DNA from: Pseudobdellovibrionaceae bacterium
Lineage (GTDB): Bacteria > Bdellovibrionota > Bdellovibrionia > Bdellovibrionales > Bdellovibrionaceae
Length of the DNA stretch: 64,000 nucleotides
Assembly: GCA_016719575.1 (NCBI GenBank)
Contig: JADJYV010000013.1
Location: 248,001-312,000 of the forward strand
Direction: 5' to 3'
Position numbers and translations under genes: made by a program. Under the pieces are notes generated by a model. That model worked only from the letters and a program-made list of their open reading frames with translations. It had not been told where the DNA came from and did no database searches. Shown one piece after another: positions 8,176 through 16,595 of the stretch. Position 1 is the first letter of the stretch. Every line of letters starts with the position of its first letter.

Positions 8176-11109
8176 CTAAAAGCCACTAAATTGAAAAGCT
8201 AGTGCGGCTGTGGGATTCGGCGCGTACATCTTTTCAAAGCCTTGGTACAACCCGAGGACAAAGGTGATTGGCAGCATATATCCCACGGTGGCCTCGTAGT
8301 GCGCTTCAACTCCGCCCCCTCCAAATATACGACTGGAATCAATCACATCGTATCGAGTATTAATGGCATCGTAGGCTCGGCCATCAGACGATACTGCATC
8401 GGCGACCAAGGCCCCCCAAAGGCGTCGTGAAAATATCGGTGTTGTTCCTTGGCCGCGGTATATATTCAAAACTGGAAACCGGTACTCAACGCTACTGTTA
8501 TACATATTTCTTCCGAAGAACTGACCTGTGGAGTAGCCTCGAGCGAGGAATTTTGTGGAGAGGTCGTTTCCTGTAAAGTCCATTGATTCAGTTTGTGAAC
8601 CATAGATGGAGCTAATTTTTTCTGGTGTGTAAAGAGCGCTTGCACGAAACATGAGGGCGTGGAGTTTTGGTAAAAACTTTGAAAAATAGTAGACGCCACC
8701 GATTTGAAACTGAGAGTGAGACATGAGATTTTGACCTTCGATGTAGTTAACGCCGAATAAATAGACCCCGCCCCCTTCTTGTGGAGTGAATTGCTCTCCT
8801 CCTTGGCTGATTTTTTTAAAGACGAGGCTTGCATAGGGCCCTGTACGGGTCGTTGATGGGCTTCCTGTGACAGTTCGCTGTAAATATCTCCAGCCAACCT
8901 CTGTGCCAATGTTTTCACTGAACGCCCAGGTGTCTGGATCCACAGCAAGCGAGGTCAACGAATCTAAAATGAGATTCTCTTTAGTTACTAAATATGAATG
9001 CGATTGAGAGGCCGAAAGTTGAGTTGGAAGGGGGGTTACGGAATTTAAATAATTGAGAGACCAATCTGCGCTTTCTAAATAAGTGTTCCATGCGACCATG
9101 GCGGAGTAAGTATGTTTTTTCAGAGGATCAAAGCCTGAAGTCAGAACTTGAAATTCCACGCCGCCTTCTGGGGAACTCCAAATAAACGGAATCCAGTACT
9201 GAGGCCATAAGTATTTACTGGCTTTATAATCTGAGACTTCAAAGGTCAGCGGGGTTGGGCTTGGGGGGCTCGCTTGAAGCAGGTCTTCGTAGCGATCGAC
9301 GAACATTCTATCGATGGAAGGCAGTGCTGGGGGAGTTTTTTCCCAGACAGTTTTATCAATAAACTTAACCTGAGGACCTTGCGAGGTCATAACTGTGAGG
9401 TAAATACCCTCACTGTCAGGATCCATAGTCGCCGTACTGACCATTGTGAGAGTGTGTGTGATGGGGCGTGCAGATTTGAGATCAGCACTAGCTAGATAAA
9501 GATTATGGACGCCGTTGTTCGAGGCTGTGAACATCAGGCCCCGTTTTGAAAAGGAGGGAAAGCGTGCTTGTAGATAACCTGAAAAAAGCGAGGTGATCGT
9601 ATTGTCTTTAAGACTGAGGACCTTTAACCCCTCCTCTCCCGTTGCGGATCTGAGGGCAAAAACGATTGTTTCATTATCCAAGAACACAGGAGACGAGAGG
9701 CGTTCTTGTATTTTTGGGATATAAATGATTTTGGCTTTGTCTGTTTTTAAATCAAAAATACCTAGTTGCGTTTTTCCACCCTCAAGTTTGATGAAGACGA
9801 TTTTGTCGTCATTTGGCGAAACAGAGGGCTCGCGCGCGCGAAGGGATTTTGTTAGGTCTTGAGTTTTGCCAGTTGCAACGTCATACGAATAGAGATCAGA
9901 GTAGCGTTCAATGCGATTTACGTAGTGAAGGCGGTCGTAGACAATTTTTGGGGATTTGTGAAACCAAGAAATTCTTTGGATGCTTCCGGACGGGGGGCCG
10001 TCTTCATCATGATTTATATTCGTGACGACAGGCTCGTCATCTTTCTTTATTTCAGCCTTAATTTTTTTAATTAGGAGATTTGTCTCTGGATCACGAACAA
10101 ATATATCCAATTGTCGATCACCTTTGTAGTCGACAGCCAAAAGGGCCAAATATTTCCCGTCACCACTGATAGACGGAGCTGATGAATACTTAACCTGTAG
10201 TGGAAGGTCTTGCAGGTTCGATAGAGAAGACTCCCTAAGAAGCTTAAGTTGCTCCTCAGCACGATAGTTGGTTTCAGACAGGGCCTTATCGTAGGCTCCT
10301 TGATAGTTGTCATGGAGAAGCTCTTCCGCAGGCGAGGTAATAAAATAAGGAACTCTCGAAGAGTGAGCAAAATTAAGTTGACCCATAACCTCGTTGCCGT
10401 AGTCGGATACGGCTTGACTCCAAAAGAGCGAGCCGAATAAGTAAGGGCGTGATCCTTCGGGCCACGAGGGAAGCGACTCATTCGCTTGAGCGACATCAAA
10501 GTTAAAAAGCTTTTTGTCGTTGACCATCGCGCGAATCACAGCTTCTTGATAGAGTGATTTTGTGCGACCACCATTTTTTGTTATAGAGCTCTCTACCTGG
10601 ACCGCGATGCCTTCTTTCCACCAATTCGGTAAAAGTATATTGGGTGCCACAATATTTCCGAAGATATTCCTCAATGGTTTGAACACCCCAGTTGCAGGCT
10701 CGAATGTCAGGATGTGAGTATATTCGTGGGCTAGAAACTCGAGGGCCCAGTCTTCAGATTCACCCAAGCTTTCTTGTGGGCCCGGAAGCACAGGATAGGC
10801 CATGATATGAGGGTAAGGAATTCTAGTGGCGTAGCCATTCGTCGCGTCCGTTTTGTCATTTATTATAATGAGGGTTTTTTGGGGGCTTGCTTTAAATATA
10901 GGCACAAGGAGAGCGTGCACTTCTTCGATCTTTTTGGCATAAAGCTCCCCAAGTTCTTGCTGCTCGGCATTATAAATAATTTCAAAATGAGGAGTTGAGA
11001 TGGTTTTGTAATTCCAATGAGTCGGAATCTCAAGCGCTACTCCATATATGGGGGTGAGAGGAAGAGTGAAGAAAACGAGAACAATAAGAAAGGAATTTTT
11101 CAATTTCAT
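8176..11109 (-). CDS. Secreted gluzincin-type protease domain fused to TolB-like propeller and C-terminal barrel
   Basis: About 977 residues. The ATG at 11109 is preferred over one eight codons upstream because the signal peptide begins there (MKLKNSFLIVLVFFTLP) and GGTGA lies about 10 nt ahead. Near residue 130 there is HEYTH (HExxH) followed about 35 residues later by NWWKEGIAVQVE, the zinc-ligand glutamate pattern of gluzincin metalloproteases. The middle (about 260-600) is a TolB/WD40-type propeller with repeated strands such as PSISGDGKYLALL and PSVSPNDDKIVFIK. The C-terminal third is strand-rich, like an outer-membrane surface-antigen barrel, ending in an aromatic (FQFSGF). It is divergent from pal, so it may be an envelope protease anchored in the outer membrane; this is inference. 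Confidence 0.75.
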   Translation of the reverse strand: MKLKNSFLIVLVFFTLPLTPIYGVALEIPTHWNYKTISTPHFEIIYNAEQQELGELYAKKIEEVHALLVPIFKASPQKTLIIINDKTDATNGYATRIPYPHIMAYPVLPGPQESLGESEDWALEFLAHEYTHILTFEPATGVFKPLRNIFGNIVAPNILLPNWWKEGIAVQVESSITKNGGRTKSLYQEAVIRAMVNDKKLFNFDVAQANESLPSWPEGSRPYLFGSLFWSQAVSDYGNEVMGQLNFAHSSRVPYFITSPAEELLHDNYQGAYDKALSETNYRAEEQLKLLRESSLSNLQDLPLQVKYSSAPSISGDGKYLALLAVDYKGDRQLDIFVRDPETNLLIKKIKAEIKKDDEPVVTNINHDEDGPPSGSIQRISWFHKSPKIVYDRLHYVNRIERYSDLYSYDVATGKTQDLTKSLRAREPSVSPNDDKIVFIKLEGGKTQLGIFDLKTDKAKIIYIPKIQERLSSPVFLDNETIVFALRSATGEEGLKVLSLKDNTITSLFSGYLQARFPSFSKRGLMFTASNNGVHNLYLASADLKSARPITHTLTMVSTATMDPDSEGIYLTVMTSQGPQVKFIDKTVWEKTPPALPSIDRMFVDRYEDLLQASPPSPTPLTFEVSDYKASKYLWPQYWIPFIWSSPEGGVEFQVLTSGFDPLKKHTYSAMVAWNTYLESADWSLNYLNSVTPLPTQLSASQSHSYLVTKENLILDSLTSLAVDPDTWAFSENIGTEVGWRYLQRTVTGSPSTTRTGPYASLVFKKISQGGEQFTPQEGGGVYLFGVNYIEGQNLMSHSQFQIGGVYYFSKFLPKLHALMFRASALYTPEKISSIYGSQTESMDFTGNDLSTKFLARGYSTGQFFGRNMYNSSVEYRFPVLNIYRGQGTTPIFSRRLWGALVADAVSSDGRAYDAINTRYDVIDSSRIFGGGGVEAHYEATVGYMLPITFVLGLYQGFEKMYAPNPTAALAFQFSGF

Positions 11110-11167
11110 TGGCTCAGTATCACCGCATGGCACTACAACATCAATCGAAACAAGTCTTTGATATGGT

Positions 11168-11195
11168 TTGACAATGAGCTGTCATGCACTAAAGT
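11168..11195 (+). promoter_or_regulatory. Candidate sigma-70 promoter of the pal operon
   Basis: A perfect TTGACA (-35) at 11168-11173 is followed, after 16 bases, by TAAAGT at 11190-11195 as a plausible -10. It lies 34 bp before the pal start, which has an AAGGAGGA ribosome site at 11215-11222. Assigned by eye; the -10 is imperfect. Confidence 0.45.
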
Positions 11196-11228
11196 TTTAG
11201 TGTTTGAAATATTTAAGGAGGAAGAACA

Positions 11229-11735
11229 ATGTTTCGTAAATTGACGTTCGCATTTGTTGCAGTTGCCTTGGTTGCTGCGTGTGCTAGTAAAAAGAAATCA
11301 ACTGATGTTGAGTCATCACCAGTGACACCAACCACAGATACAGCTGTTGAGTCGACACCAATGAGCTTCGACGCAACGGGCAGTGATAGTGGTAAAATCC
11401 CGGGACTGGAGACTGTGCATTTTGATTATGACAAGTCTAATGTCACGGCAGATAACAAAAAAATTCTTCAGGCAAATGCAGAATGGATTAAAAAGAACAC
11501 CACTTACAAAGTACAGGTTGAAGGCCACTGTGATAACCGTGGAACGATTGAGTACAACTTAGCCCTGGGCGAAAGACGAGCGAATGCTGTAAAAGCCTAC
11601 TTGGTAAGTCTAGGCGTTCCGACGGCACGTCTGTCTATCATCAGTTACGGAAAAGAAAAACCAATTGAACAGGGCGATTCGGAAGCTGCGTTCGCAAAAA
11701 ATCGTCGCGCGAACTTCCTTCCGGTTCAGCAATAG
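11229..11735 (+). CDS. pal: Peptidoglycan-associated lipoprotein Pal (OmpA family)
   Basis: 168-residue outer-membrane lipoprotein that binds peptidoglycan and works with the Tol system to hold the envelope together during division. The lipobox is VAACAS, with Cys18 as the lipidated residue. After a Ser/Thr-rich linker comes the OmpA/Pal domain with VHFDYDKSNVTADN, VEGHCDNRGTIEYNLALGERRA and the C-terminal NRRANFLP, all diagnostic. A strong AAGGAGG ribosome site precedes the ATG. It heads a tight run of genes (DUF4398-like lipoprotein, cpoB, tsaD, rsmA, smpB). TolQRAB genes are not in this window. Confidence 0.95.
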   Translation: MFRKLTFAFVAVALVAACASKKKSTDVESSPVTPTTDTAVESTPMSFDATGSDSGKIPGLETVHFDYDKSNVTADNKKILQANAEWIKKNTTYKVQVEGHCDNRGTIEYNLALGERRANAVKAYLVSLGVPTARLSIISYGKEKPIEQGDSEAAFAKNRRANFLPVQQ

Positions 11736-11760
11736 TTTTTAGAAATCGAGGGGCTACGGG

Positions 11761-12066
11761 GTGAAAGGATTATTACTAGTTTGCGTTTCACTACTGACAC
11801 TTCTTGCGTGTCAAAGCACCCCGAAACCTATCGAAGAGTATACACTAGCGAGGGCTGCAATTGAGTCAGCCCGAGCGGTTCAGGCCCCACGGCATTCGCC
11901 CGGGTATTGGCATCAGGCAGATGAGGCCTATCGTCTAGGTCGGCTGTCCTTTAAAGATCGAGACTACAATCGAGCACGAGAAGAGTTTATCAGAGCCCGT
12001 GCAGCCGCAGAAAAAGCAGAAAATTCAGCTCGATTGATCCGTCAAAAAACAGGAGATGTTTTATGA
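11761..12066 (+). CDS. DUF4398-like lipoprotein
   Basis: 101-residue lipoprotein starting at GTG, with GAGGGG upstream. The lipobox is LLACQS. The mature part is helical: EYTLARAAIESARAVQAPRHSPGYWHQA and then YNRAREEFIRARAAAEKAEN. The pattern of Ala-rich paired helices matches the DUF4398 family often found beside OmpA-type lipoproteins in delta-proteobacteria-like genomes. It follows pal by 25 bp and overlaps cpoB by 4 bp, so it probably acts in the same cell-envelope assembly. Role beyond that is unknown. Confidence 0.8.
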   Translation: MKGLLLVCVSLLTLLACQSTPKPIEEYTLARAAIESARAVQAPRHSPGYWHQADEAYRLGRLSFKDRDYNRAREEFIRARAAAEKAENSARLIRQKTGDVL

Positions 12067-12752
12067 GATTGGTGCTCTTGGCTCTTGGTATGTCCGCACT
12101 TCTGGCAGGATGTTTAAAGACACGCAGTGATGTGCGTGAGGTAGAGCAAAAGCAAGTGATTCAGCACGAGGTGACAAAGTTACAACGAACCAATGCTGAT
12201 GCTTCGAGCCGCTTTTTGGATATCGAAGAAGACATGCGAGGCCTCCGAGGCCGTATCGAGGTCATTGAGCATAGAAGTGGACAAAGTAATCAAGAGGCCG
12301 AGGGGGTAAAGCGTTTTACTTCTGAACAGTTGGCAGACACAAATAAAAAAATGCTTCTTTTGCAAGAAGGCCTGGGAGCGATGGAAAAAAATCTGTATCA
12401 GTTGACTGCAGAGGTTAATGCCTTGAAAGCAGAAAAAGCGGCGATGGTGGCTCAGGCAACAGCCGCACAGGCGAAGGCATCGGCCGAAGCTAAAAAAAGC
12501 AGTTATGAAATTGGGCAAGAGTTTTTTGATCAGAAAGATTGGAAAAAAGCGATTCTAAATTTTCAAAAATATCGTGACGAAAACCCAAGTGGAAAGAAGT
12601 TTCCAGATGCAACCTACAAGATGGGAGTTTCGTTTCAAGAGTTGGGAATGAAAGATGAAGCTAAAACTTTTTACGATGAGCTGGTCGGTAAGTTTCCAGC
12701 TTCCAATGAGGCCAAAAAAGCGAAAATTCGCCTTAAGAGCCTAAAAAAATAA
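12063..12752 (+). CDS. cpoB: CpoB/YbgF-like TPR lipoprotein of the Tol-Pal locus
   Basis: 229 residues. The signal sequence ends in LLAGCLKT, a lipobox, so unlike the soluble CpoB of E. coli this one is predicted to be lipid-anchored. Residues about 25-140 form a coiled coil (trimerisation region in YbgF). Residues about 148-225 are TPR-like: SYEIGQEFFDQKDWKKAILN, then YKMGVSFQELGMKDEAKTFY. CpoB coordinates peptidoglycan synthesis with outer-membrane constriction through the Tol system. The ATG overlaps the previous stop (ATGA). Assignment is from TPR type, length and position after pal. Confidence 0.85.
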   Translation: MRLVLLALGMSALLAGCLKTRSDVREVEQKQVIQHEVTKLQRTNADASSRFLDIEEDMRGLRGRIEVIEHRSGQSNQEAEGVKRFTSEQLADTNKKMLLLQEGLGAMEKNLYQLTAEVNALKAEKAAMVAQATAAQAKASAEAKKSSYEIGQEFFDQKDWKKAILNFQKYRDENPSGKKFPDATYKMGVSFQELGMKDEAKTFYDELVGKFPASNEAKKAKIRLKSLKK

Positions 12753-12764
12753 AAAGAGATAAAT

Positions 12765-13808
12765 ATGGACCGTGTTTTAGCTATCGAAACCAGTTGTGAT
12801 GACACCTCAGTAGCTGTTGTGGATCGCAGTGGTTGGGTGCACTCGGTGGTTTCTGCAAGTCAAGACCTTGCGCACGAACCTTATGGCGGAATAGTGCCTG
12901 AGATTGCCTCTCGCAATCATTCAATGGCGTTAATTCCCTTAATCGAAGAGGCTTTAAAAAAAGCCCAAATGACCTGGAATGATATTGAAGGTATAGCAGT
13001 CACAAATCGCCCAGGCTTAATTGGGGCGTTAATTGTGGGCCTGGTAACGGCCAAGAGCCTTGCCCAAGCAAAGAAGATCCCTTTTATTGGTGTTAATCAT
13101 TTAGAGGGGCATTTGCTTGCTCCTTTTTTAAGAGACGCGCAGTATTCACCGCCGCAAGATTTTGATTATCCCTATGTGGGGTTGGCAATCAGTGGTGGAC
13201 ATACGAGCCTTTATCATATTTTGGGCACAGGTGAGTATCAGGTCTTAGGAGCCACAAAAGACGATGCTGCGGGCGAGGTATTTGATAAGTTTGCAAAAAT
13301 GCTTGGGCTCGGATTTCCAGGAGGGGTCAGAGTTGATCGCGAATCACTGGGTGGTAACCCGCAGGCTTACGAGTTTCCGCGTAGTATGATTAACGATGAC
13401 AGCTTTGATATGAGTTTTTCTGGGTTAAAGTCAGCAGGGCAACGAATGCTTGAGCAGTTGGGACCAGAGGAAGTAAAAAGAAATTTATCTGATCTTTGCG
13501 CCTCTTTTCAGGAAGCCATTGTGGATGTTTTAATAGCCAAGCTCGAAAAGGCCGCAAAACAATATAAATCCAAAAGAGTCATTTTAACGGGTGGTGTGAG
13601 TGCAAACACTCGACTGCGCTCGCGGGCTCAGGAGTGGGCTCAAAAAAAAGGATACAAGTTGGTCATTCCACCGCTGCGATATTGTACAGACAATGCTGCC
13701 ATGATTGGTTATGTCGGTGTTTTAAGACTCAATCGTGGAGAGTTTTCGAATATTGATCTTGGACCTTCACCACGAAGTCTCCCTCAAGATTTTAGAAGTC
13801 TCAAATGA
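12765..13808 (+). CDS. tsaD: tRNA N6-adenosine threonylcarbamoyltransferase TsaD
   Basis: 347-residue Kae1/TsaD ATPase-fold enzyme that transfers threonylcarbamoyl to A37 of ANN-decoding tRNAs, in complex with TsaB and TsaE (not seen here). The start MDRVLAIETSCDDTSVAVV is diagnostic. The metal-binding HxxxH is NHLEGH (His112 and His116), and the nucleotide-binding segments SGGHTSLYHILG, DDAAGEVFDKFAKMLGL and LTGGVSANTRLR are all present. Length is normal. It starts 12 bp after cpoB and overlaps rsmA by 4 bp, placing tRNA and rRNA modification and ribosome rescue in one operon with pal. Confidence 0.97.
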   Translation: MDRVLAIETSCDDTSVAVVDRSGWVHSVVSASQDLAHEPYGGIVPEIASRNHSMALIPLIEEALKKAQMTWNDIEGIAVTNRPGLIGALIVGLVTAKSLAQAKKIPFIGVNHLEGHLLAPFLRDAQYSPPQDFDYPYVGLAISGGHTSLYHILGTGEYQVLGATKDDAAGEVFDKFAKMLGLGFPGGVRVDRESLGGNPQAYEFPRSMINDDSFDMSFSGLKSAGQRMLEQLGPEEVKRNLSDLCASFQEAIVDVLIAKLEKAAKQYKSKRVILTGGVSANTRLRSRAQEWAQKKGYKLVIPPLRYCTDNAAMIGYVGVLRLNRGEFSNIDLGPSPRSLPQDFRSLK

Positions 13809-14635
13809 GCACAGCCAGAGAGCGCTTACGACAAGTGCAGGAGACCTTGGGGATTGGGGCCAAAAAATCCTTGGGCCAAAACTTTTTAGTCAGTGATGTC
13901 GTGATCGAAAGAATCATCAATAAAGTAAAGTTTTTTAAGCCTGATATTTTGATTGAAGTCGGTCCAGGAACAGGCGCATTGACTCATTTTTTGCGACAAC
14001 TCCCTTGTCAATTTAGAGTGATCGAGCTTGATACAGTTCTGGCTCAATACTGGAGAGAACAGGGCTTGAACGTGATTGAGGCTGATGCTCTGCAATTAGA
14101 TTGGCGGCCATTATACGAAGGCGAGGGTCGAAAAGTTTTTGTTAGCAATTTGCCCTATCAAATTTCGTCGAGCATTGTGATTGAACGCTCAATGGATCAA
14201 ACGGGTTTAGATAATATGGTTTTGATGTTTCAGAAAGAGGTCGCGCAAAGAATTGTTGCAAAGCCCAGAGCAGAAAACTACGGAATGCTTTCAGTAATTG
14301 CACAGACTTTTTGGAAGGTAGAAACTGTCTCAGAAGCTGGACCGAGAGACTTTGATCCCCCTCCTCGTATTGCATCTCGAGTTCTGGCTTTTACGAGCAA
14401 GAAGAGACCTATGGCAACCTCAAAGGCCTTTCTTGGTTTCGTCAAAGCAGCCTTTGCTCAGCGTCGAAAGCTACTTAAGAAAAATGTTGCTATACTTTGC
14501 AGTCAAAAGGGAATAGCTGAAGAGCAATTGATTGCTTGGCTATCCGAGATGGGTTTTAAAGAGACGGCAAGGGCAGAAGAACTCGCTCCAGAGCAATTTG
14601 TCGAATTATATAGAAAATTTGGTTTTGAGCTATGA
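13805..14635 (+). CDS. rsmA: 16S rRNA dimethyladenosine transferase RsmA (KsgA)
   Basis: 276-residue enzyme that dimethylates the two adjacent adenines of the 3' terminal 16S rRNA hairpin late in 30S assembly. SAM-binding motif VGPGTGALT lies at residues 52-60, preceded by KKSLGQNFLVS, and the catalytic loop NLPYQISSSI is at 115-124. The C-terminal helical domain has FVKAAFAQRRKLLKKN, typical of the family. It overlaps tsaD and smpB by 4 bp each, so translation is coupled along the operon. Confidence 0.96.
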   Translation: MSTARERLRQVQETLGIGAKKSLGQNFLVSDVVIERIINKVKFFKPDILIEVGPGTGALTHFLRQLPCQFRVIELDTVLAQYWREQGLNVIEADALQLDWRPLYEGEGRKVFVSNLPYQISSSIVIERSMDQTGLDNMVLMFQKEVAQRIVAKPRAENYGMLSVIAQTFWKVETVSEAGPRDFDPPPRIASRVLAFTSKKRPMATSKAFLGFVKAAFAQRRKLLKKNVAILCSQKGIAEEQLIAWLSEMGFKETARAEELAPEQFVELYRKFGFEL

Positions 14636-15084
14636 GCATTTTGATTATTCAAGAAAATAAAAAGGCCCGATTTGACTACGACATCGTAGAAACTTTTGAA
14701 GCGGGTTTAATGTTGACCGGGAGTGAGGTTAAGTCTCTTCGTGATAAGAATGTGCAACTTAAGGATTCTTATATTTCGTTTCGTGGCGATGAGGCATTTT
14801 TACAAAATGCTCATATTAGTGAGTATAAGTCGAGTAGCTATAATAATCACGAGCCAGAGAGATTGCGTAAGTTATTGTTAAATCGAATTGAGCTTGAACA
14901 AATTTCTGCGGCTCTTCAAGAGCGAGGGCTTAGTTGCGTTCCTTTGAAAATTTACTTTAAAAAGGGTCGTGCTAAACTAGAAATCGCTTTGGTTAAGGGG
15001 AGAAAGACCCATGATAAGCGCGAGGCAATCAAGAAGCGCGACGTCGAAGCGCAGATTCGATCGACACTACGTCGGTCTCGATAG
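14632..15084 (+). CDS. smpB: SsrA-binding protein SmpB
   Basis: 150-residue tmRNA-binding protein needed for rescue of stalled ribosomes by trans-translation. Diagnostic segments are NKKARFDYDIVETFEAGL, LTGSEVKSLRDKNVQLKDSY, and the basic C-terminal tail KGRKTHDKREAIKKRD, which enters the empty mRNA channel. Length is normal. The start overlaps rsmA by 4 bp. The 3' end overlaps the convergent HAMP-like membrane gene by 56 bp. The tmRNA gene itself is not seen in the window. Confidence 0.97.
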   Translation: MSILIIQENKKARFDYDIVETFEAGLMLTGSEVKSLRDKNVQLKDSYISFRGDEAFLQNAHISEYKSSSYNNHEPERLRKLLLNRIELEQISAALQERGLSCVPLKIYFKKGRAKLEIALVKGRKTHDKREAIKKRDVEAQIRSTLRRSR

Positions 15085-15748
15085 GCTCCTCTTTGTTTTC
15101 GAATTTTGGGCCCTTGCGAGATAAGGGCTGAATACTAAGATCTTCGAGCGGCAAATCGTGAAGTCCAAGCCGAGATCTTTTGATCAAAATTAAGTTTTTC
15201 CAGGCGGCATAGGCTTCGCGGTTTTGTTGATCGATAGAAAGTTTTTCTATTAATTTGAGCTCCGCCTCGGTGTTGGCTTTTAAGGAACGATAGAAGTAAT
15301 CATAAGTAACAGCTAAGTCTTTAAAGTCATCATCTTTTGAAACCCGATAGTCTGGAATATGCCAATTTCCATACATGAGCTCTTTCATGTGGGACTCGAG
15401 TCGTAAAAGCGGTGCAATTAAATTTTTGGTAACAATGGAGCCGATCAGCAAACTCAAACCGGAGATAAAACCTAGACTTAGGACCATAAAAATTGCAAGC
15501 CAGACGACCTCTCTTTCGAGATGTCTCACCAGGCTAGGATTAGTATCGTACGCCAGGCTTTTAAATAATTCATAGTTCTGACTGATAAAGTAGTAAGCTG
15601 GCGCAAAGAAGATGAGAGTGCTGCCGACAACGGCCGTCATAAGAAAGAAAATATACTTGTATTGAAATGCCTTATTCAAAATTGTCTTTTGAGGCTTTGC
15701 ATTCGACTTGCGCGCTTGAGATTCGTAGATTCTTTTTCCGTAAAGCAT
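15029..15748 (-). CDS. Membrane protein with HAMP-like region, no output domain
   Basis: About 239 residues. Two membrane helices (FFLMTAVVGSTLIFFAPAYYF and VWLAIFMVLSLGFISGLSLLIG) flank a short extracytoplasmic loop, and the second is followed by a HAMP-like linker (LIAPLLRLESHMKELMYGNW). The rest is a charged cytoplasmic tail without kinase, cyclase or methyl-accepting domain. The architecture resembles a sensor without its transmitter; it may act through a partner. Start: ATG at 15748 is preferred; a GTG two codons upstream is possible, and neither has a clear ribosome site. It overlaps smpB tail-to-tail by 56 bp. Confidence 0.65.
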   Translation of the reverse strand: MLYGKRIYESQARKSNAKPQKTILNKAFQYKYIFFLMTAVVGSTLIFFAPAYYFISQNYELFKSLAYDTNPSLVRHLEREVVWLAIFMVLSLGFISGLSLLIGSIVTKNLIAPLLRLESHMKELMYGNWHIPDYRVSKDDDFKDLAVTYDYFYRSLKANTEAELKLIEKLSIDQQNREAYAAWKNLILIKRSRLGLHDLPLEDLSIQPLSRKGPKFENKEEPIETDVVSIESALRRRAS

Positions 15749-15830
15749 ATACACTTATCGACAGATTGTGTTTTCTTTGAAGTCCAATTATTCTCATAAT
15801 GAGTCAAAAACCTTATCGAGGGGGTGTTCA

Positions 15831-16490
15831 GTGCGACTTTTGTCGAGTAAAATTAGTTGTTTATCGTCCGGTTGCCTCTCGATGATAATTTTTTTAGGTG
15901 GTTGCCAAATAGTAACAAAAAGGGCAGAAGGAACGGCCGCTGAGACCTCACAGCCACTCTTGGTCGACGAGAAATACAGCTTAACGGCGGATCGAAAACA
16001 ATTTGAAGAACTTCGTAAAGAAGTGCCAGAACAAAAGAAAAAGGAAAACGATGAGCTCGCGTTGCTCACGCAGTTTTTTGCGGATACAAACAAGCCCCCT
16101 TCAGAGATACGCTCTAAATTCGATCAGCTGCTAAGAAAGAAAAGAGAGGTTTTTCAGAAAGACATGACCAAGGAGCGTGAGTTCTATGTTAGAGAAGAAA
16201 AAAAGAGACGCGATATTTTTACTAAAGAACTTGAGGCGGAGCGAAAGGACTTTCAAGGACGCAAAGTTGGCCGAGAGGTGCGATCGGAATTTTATGACCA
16301 ACTAGATGCAAAAAGAAAAGATTTTTTTTCGAGTGAGAGGTTAAAGCGTGATGAATTTGAGGAAGCCACGCGAGATAAAAGAAAAAACTTTGAAGATTAT
16401 GCCAGAGAAAAAAACAACGAATTTAATCAGGAAATGAGGGCCTACACCAAACGTTACGAAGAAATGAAAAAGAGTGCTCCTAGTAAATAA
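15831..16490 (+). CDS. Lipoprotein with long charged coiled-coil region
   Basis: About 219 residues from the GTG at 15831, chosen because a purine-rich GAGGGGG lies 6-8 nt upstream and the signal sequence starts there (MRLLSSKISCLSSGCLSMII) and ends in the lipobox FLGGCQ. The longer open frame back to 15768 has no ribosome site. The mature part is very rich in Lys, Glu, Arg and Phe, with repeated KDF, KNF and RDIF-like units about 11-14 residues apart from residue 90 on. This suggests a continuous helical rod in the periplasm. No family is recognised. Confidence 0.65.
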   Translation: MRLLSSKISCLSSGCLSMIIFLGGCQIVTKRAEGTAAETSQPLLVDEKYSLTADRKQFEELRKEVPEQKKKENDELALLTQFFADTNKPPSEIRSKFDQLLRKKREVFQKDMTKEREFYVREEKKRRDIFTKELEAERKDFQGRKVGREVRSEFYDQLDAKRKDFFSSERLKRDEFEEATRDKRKNFEDYAREKNNEFNQEMRAYTKRYEEMKKSAPSK

Positions 16491-16491
16491 G

Positions 16492-16569
16492 TTAGCGAAG
16501 CAAATATTCAAACCAAATCCCGACGCCGAATATAAATGCAAAAATTAAAATTCCAAGAACGTATTTCAT
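16492..16569 (-). CDS. 25-residue predicted membrane peptide
   Basis: Short frame encoding MKYVLGILIFAFIFGVGIWFEYLLR. A single hydrophobic helix with Lys at the N-terminus and Arg at the C-terminus is typical of bacterial single-pass small proteins. An AAAGGGA ribosome site lies about 5-6 nt upstream on the minus strand. It begins 26 bp after the PilZ-domain gene, so it is probably on the same transcript. Its stop lies just beyond the stop of the convergent lipoprotein gene. It is too short for usual gene finders. Function is unknown. Confidence 0.55.
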   Translation of the reverse strand: MKYVLGILIFAFIFGVGIWFEYLLR

Positions 16570-16595
16570 AGAATCCCTTTGCTTCTAAAACATTT

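Noticed and set aside
8466..8948. 160-codon minus-strand frame
   Set aside because: It lies wholly within the coding region of the protease-propeller-barrel gene on the same strand in another frame and has no ribosome site.
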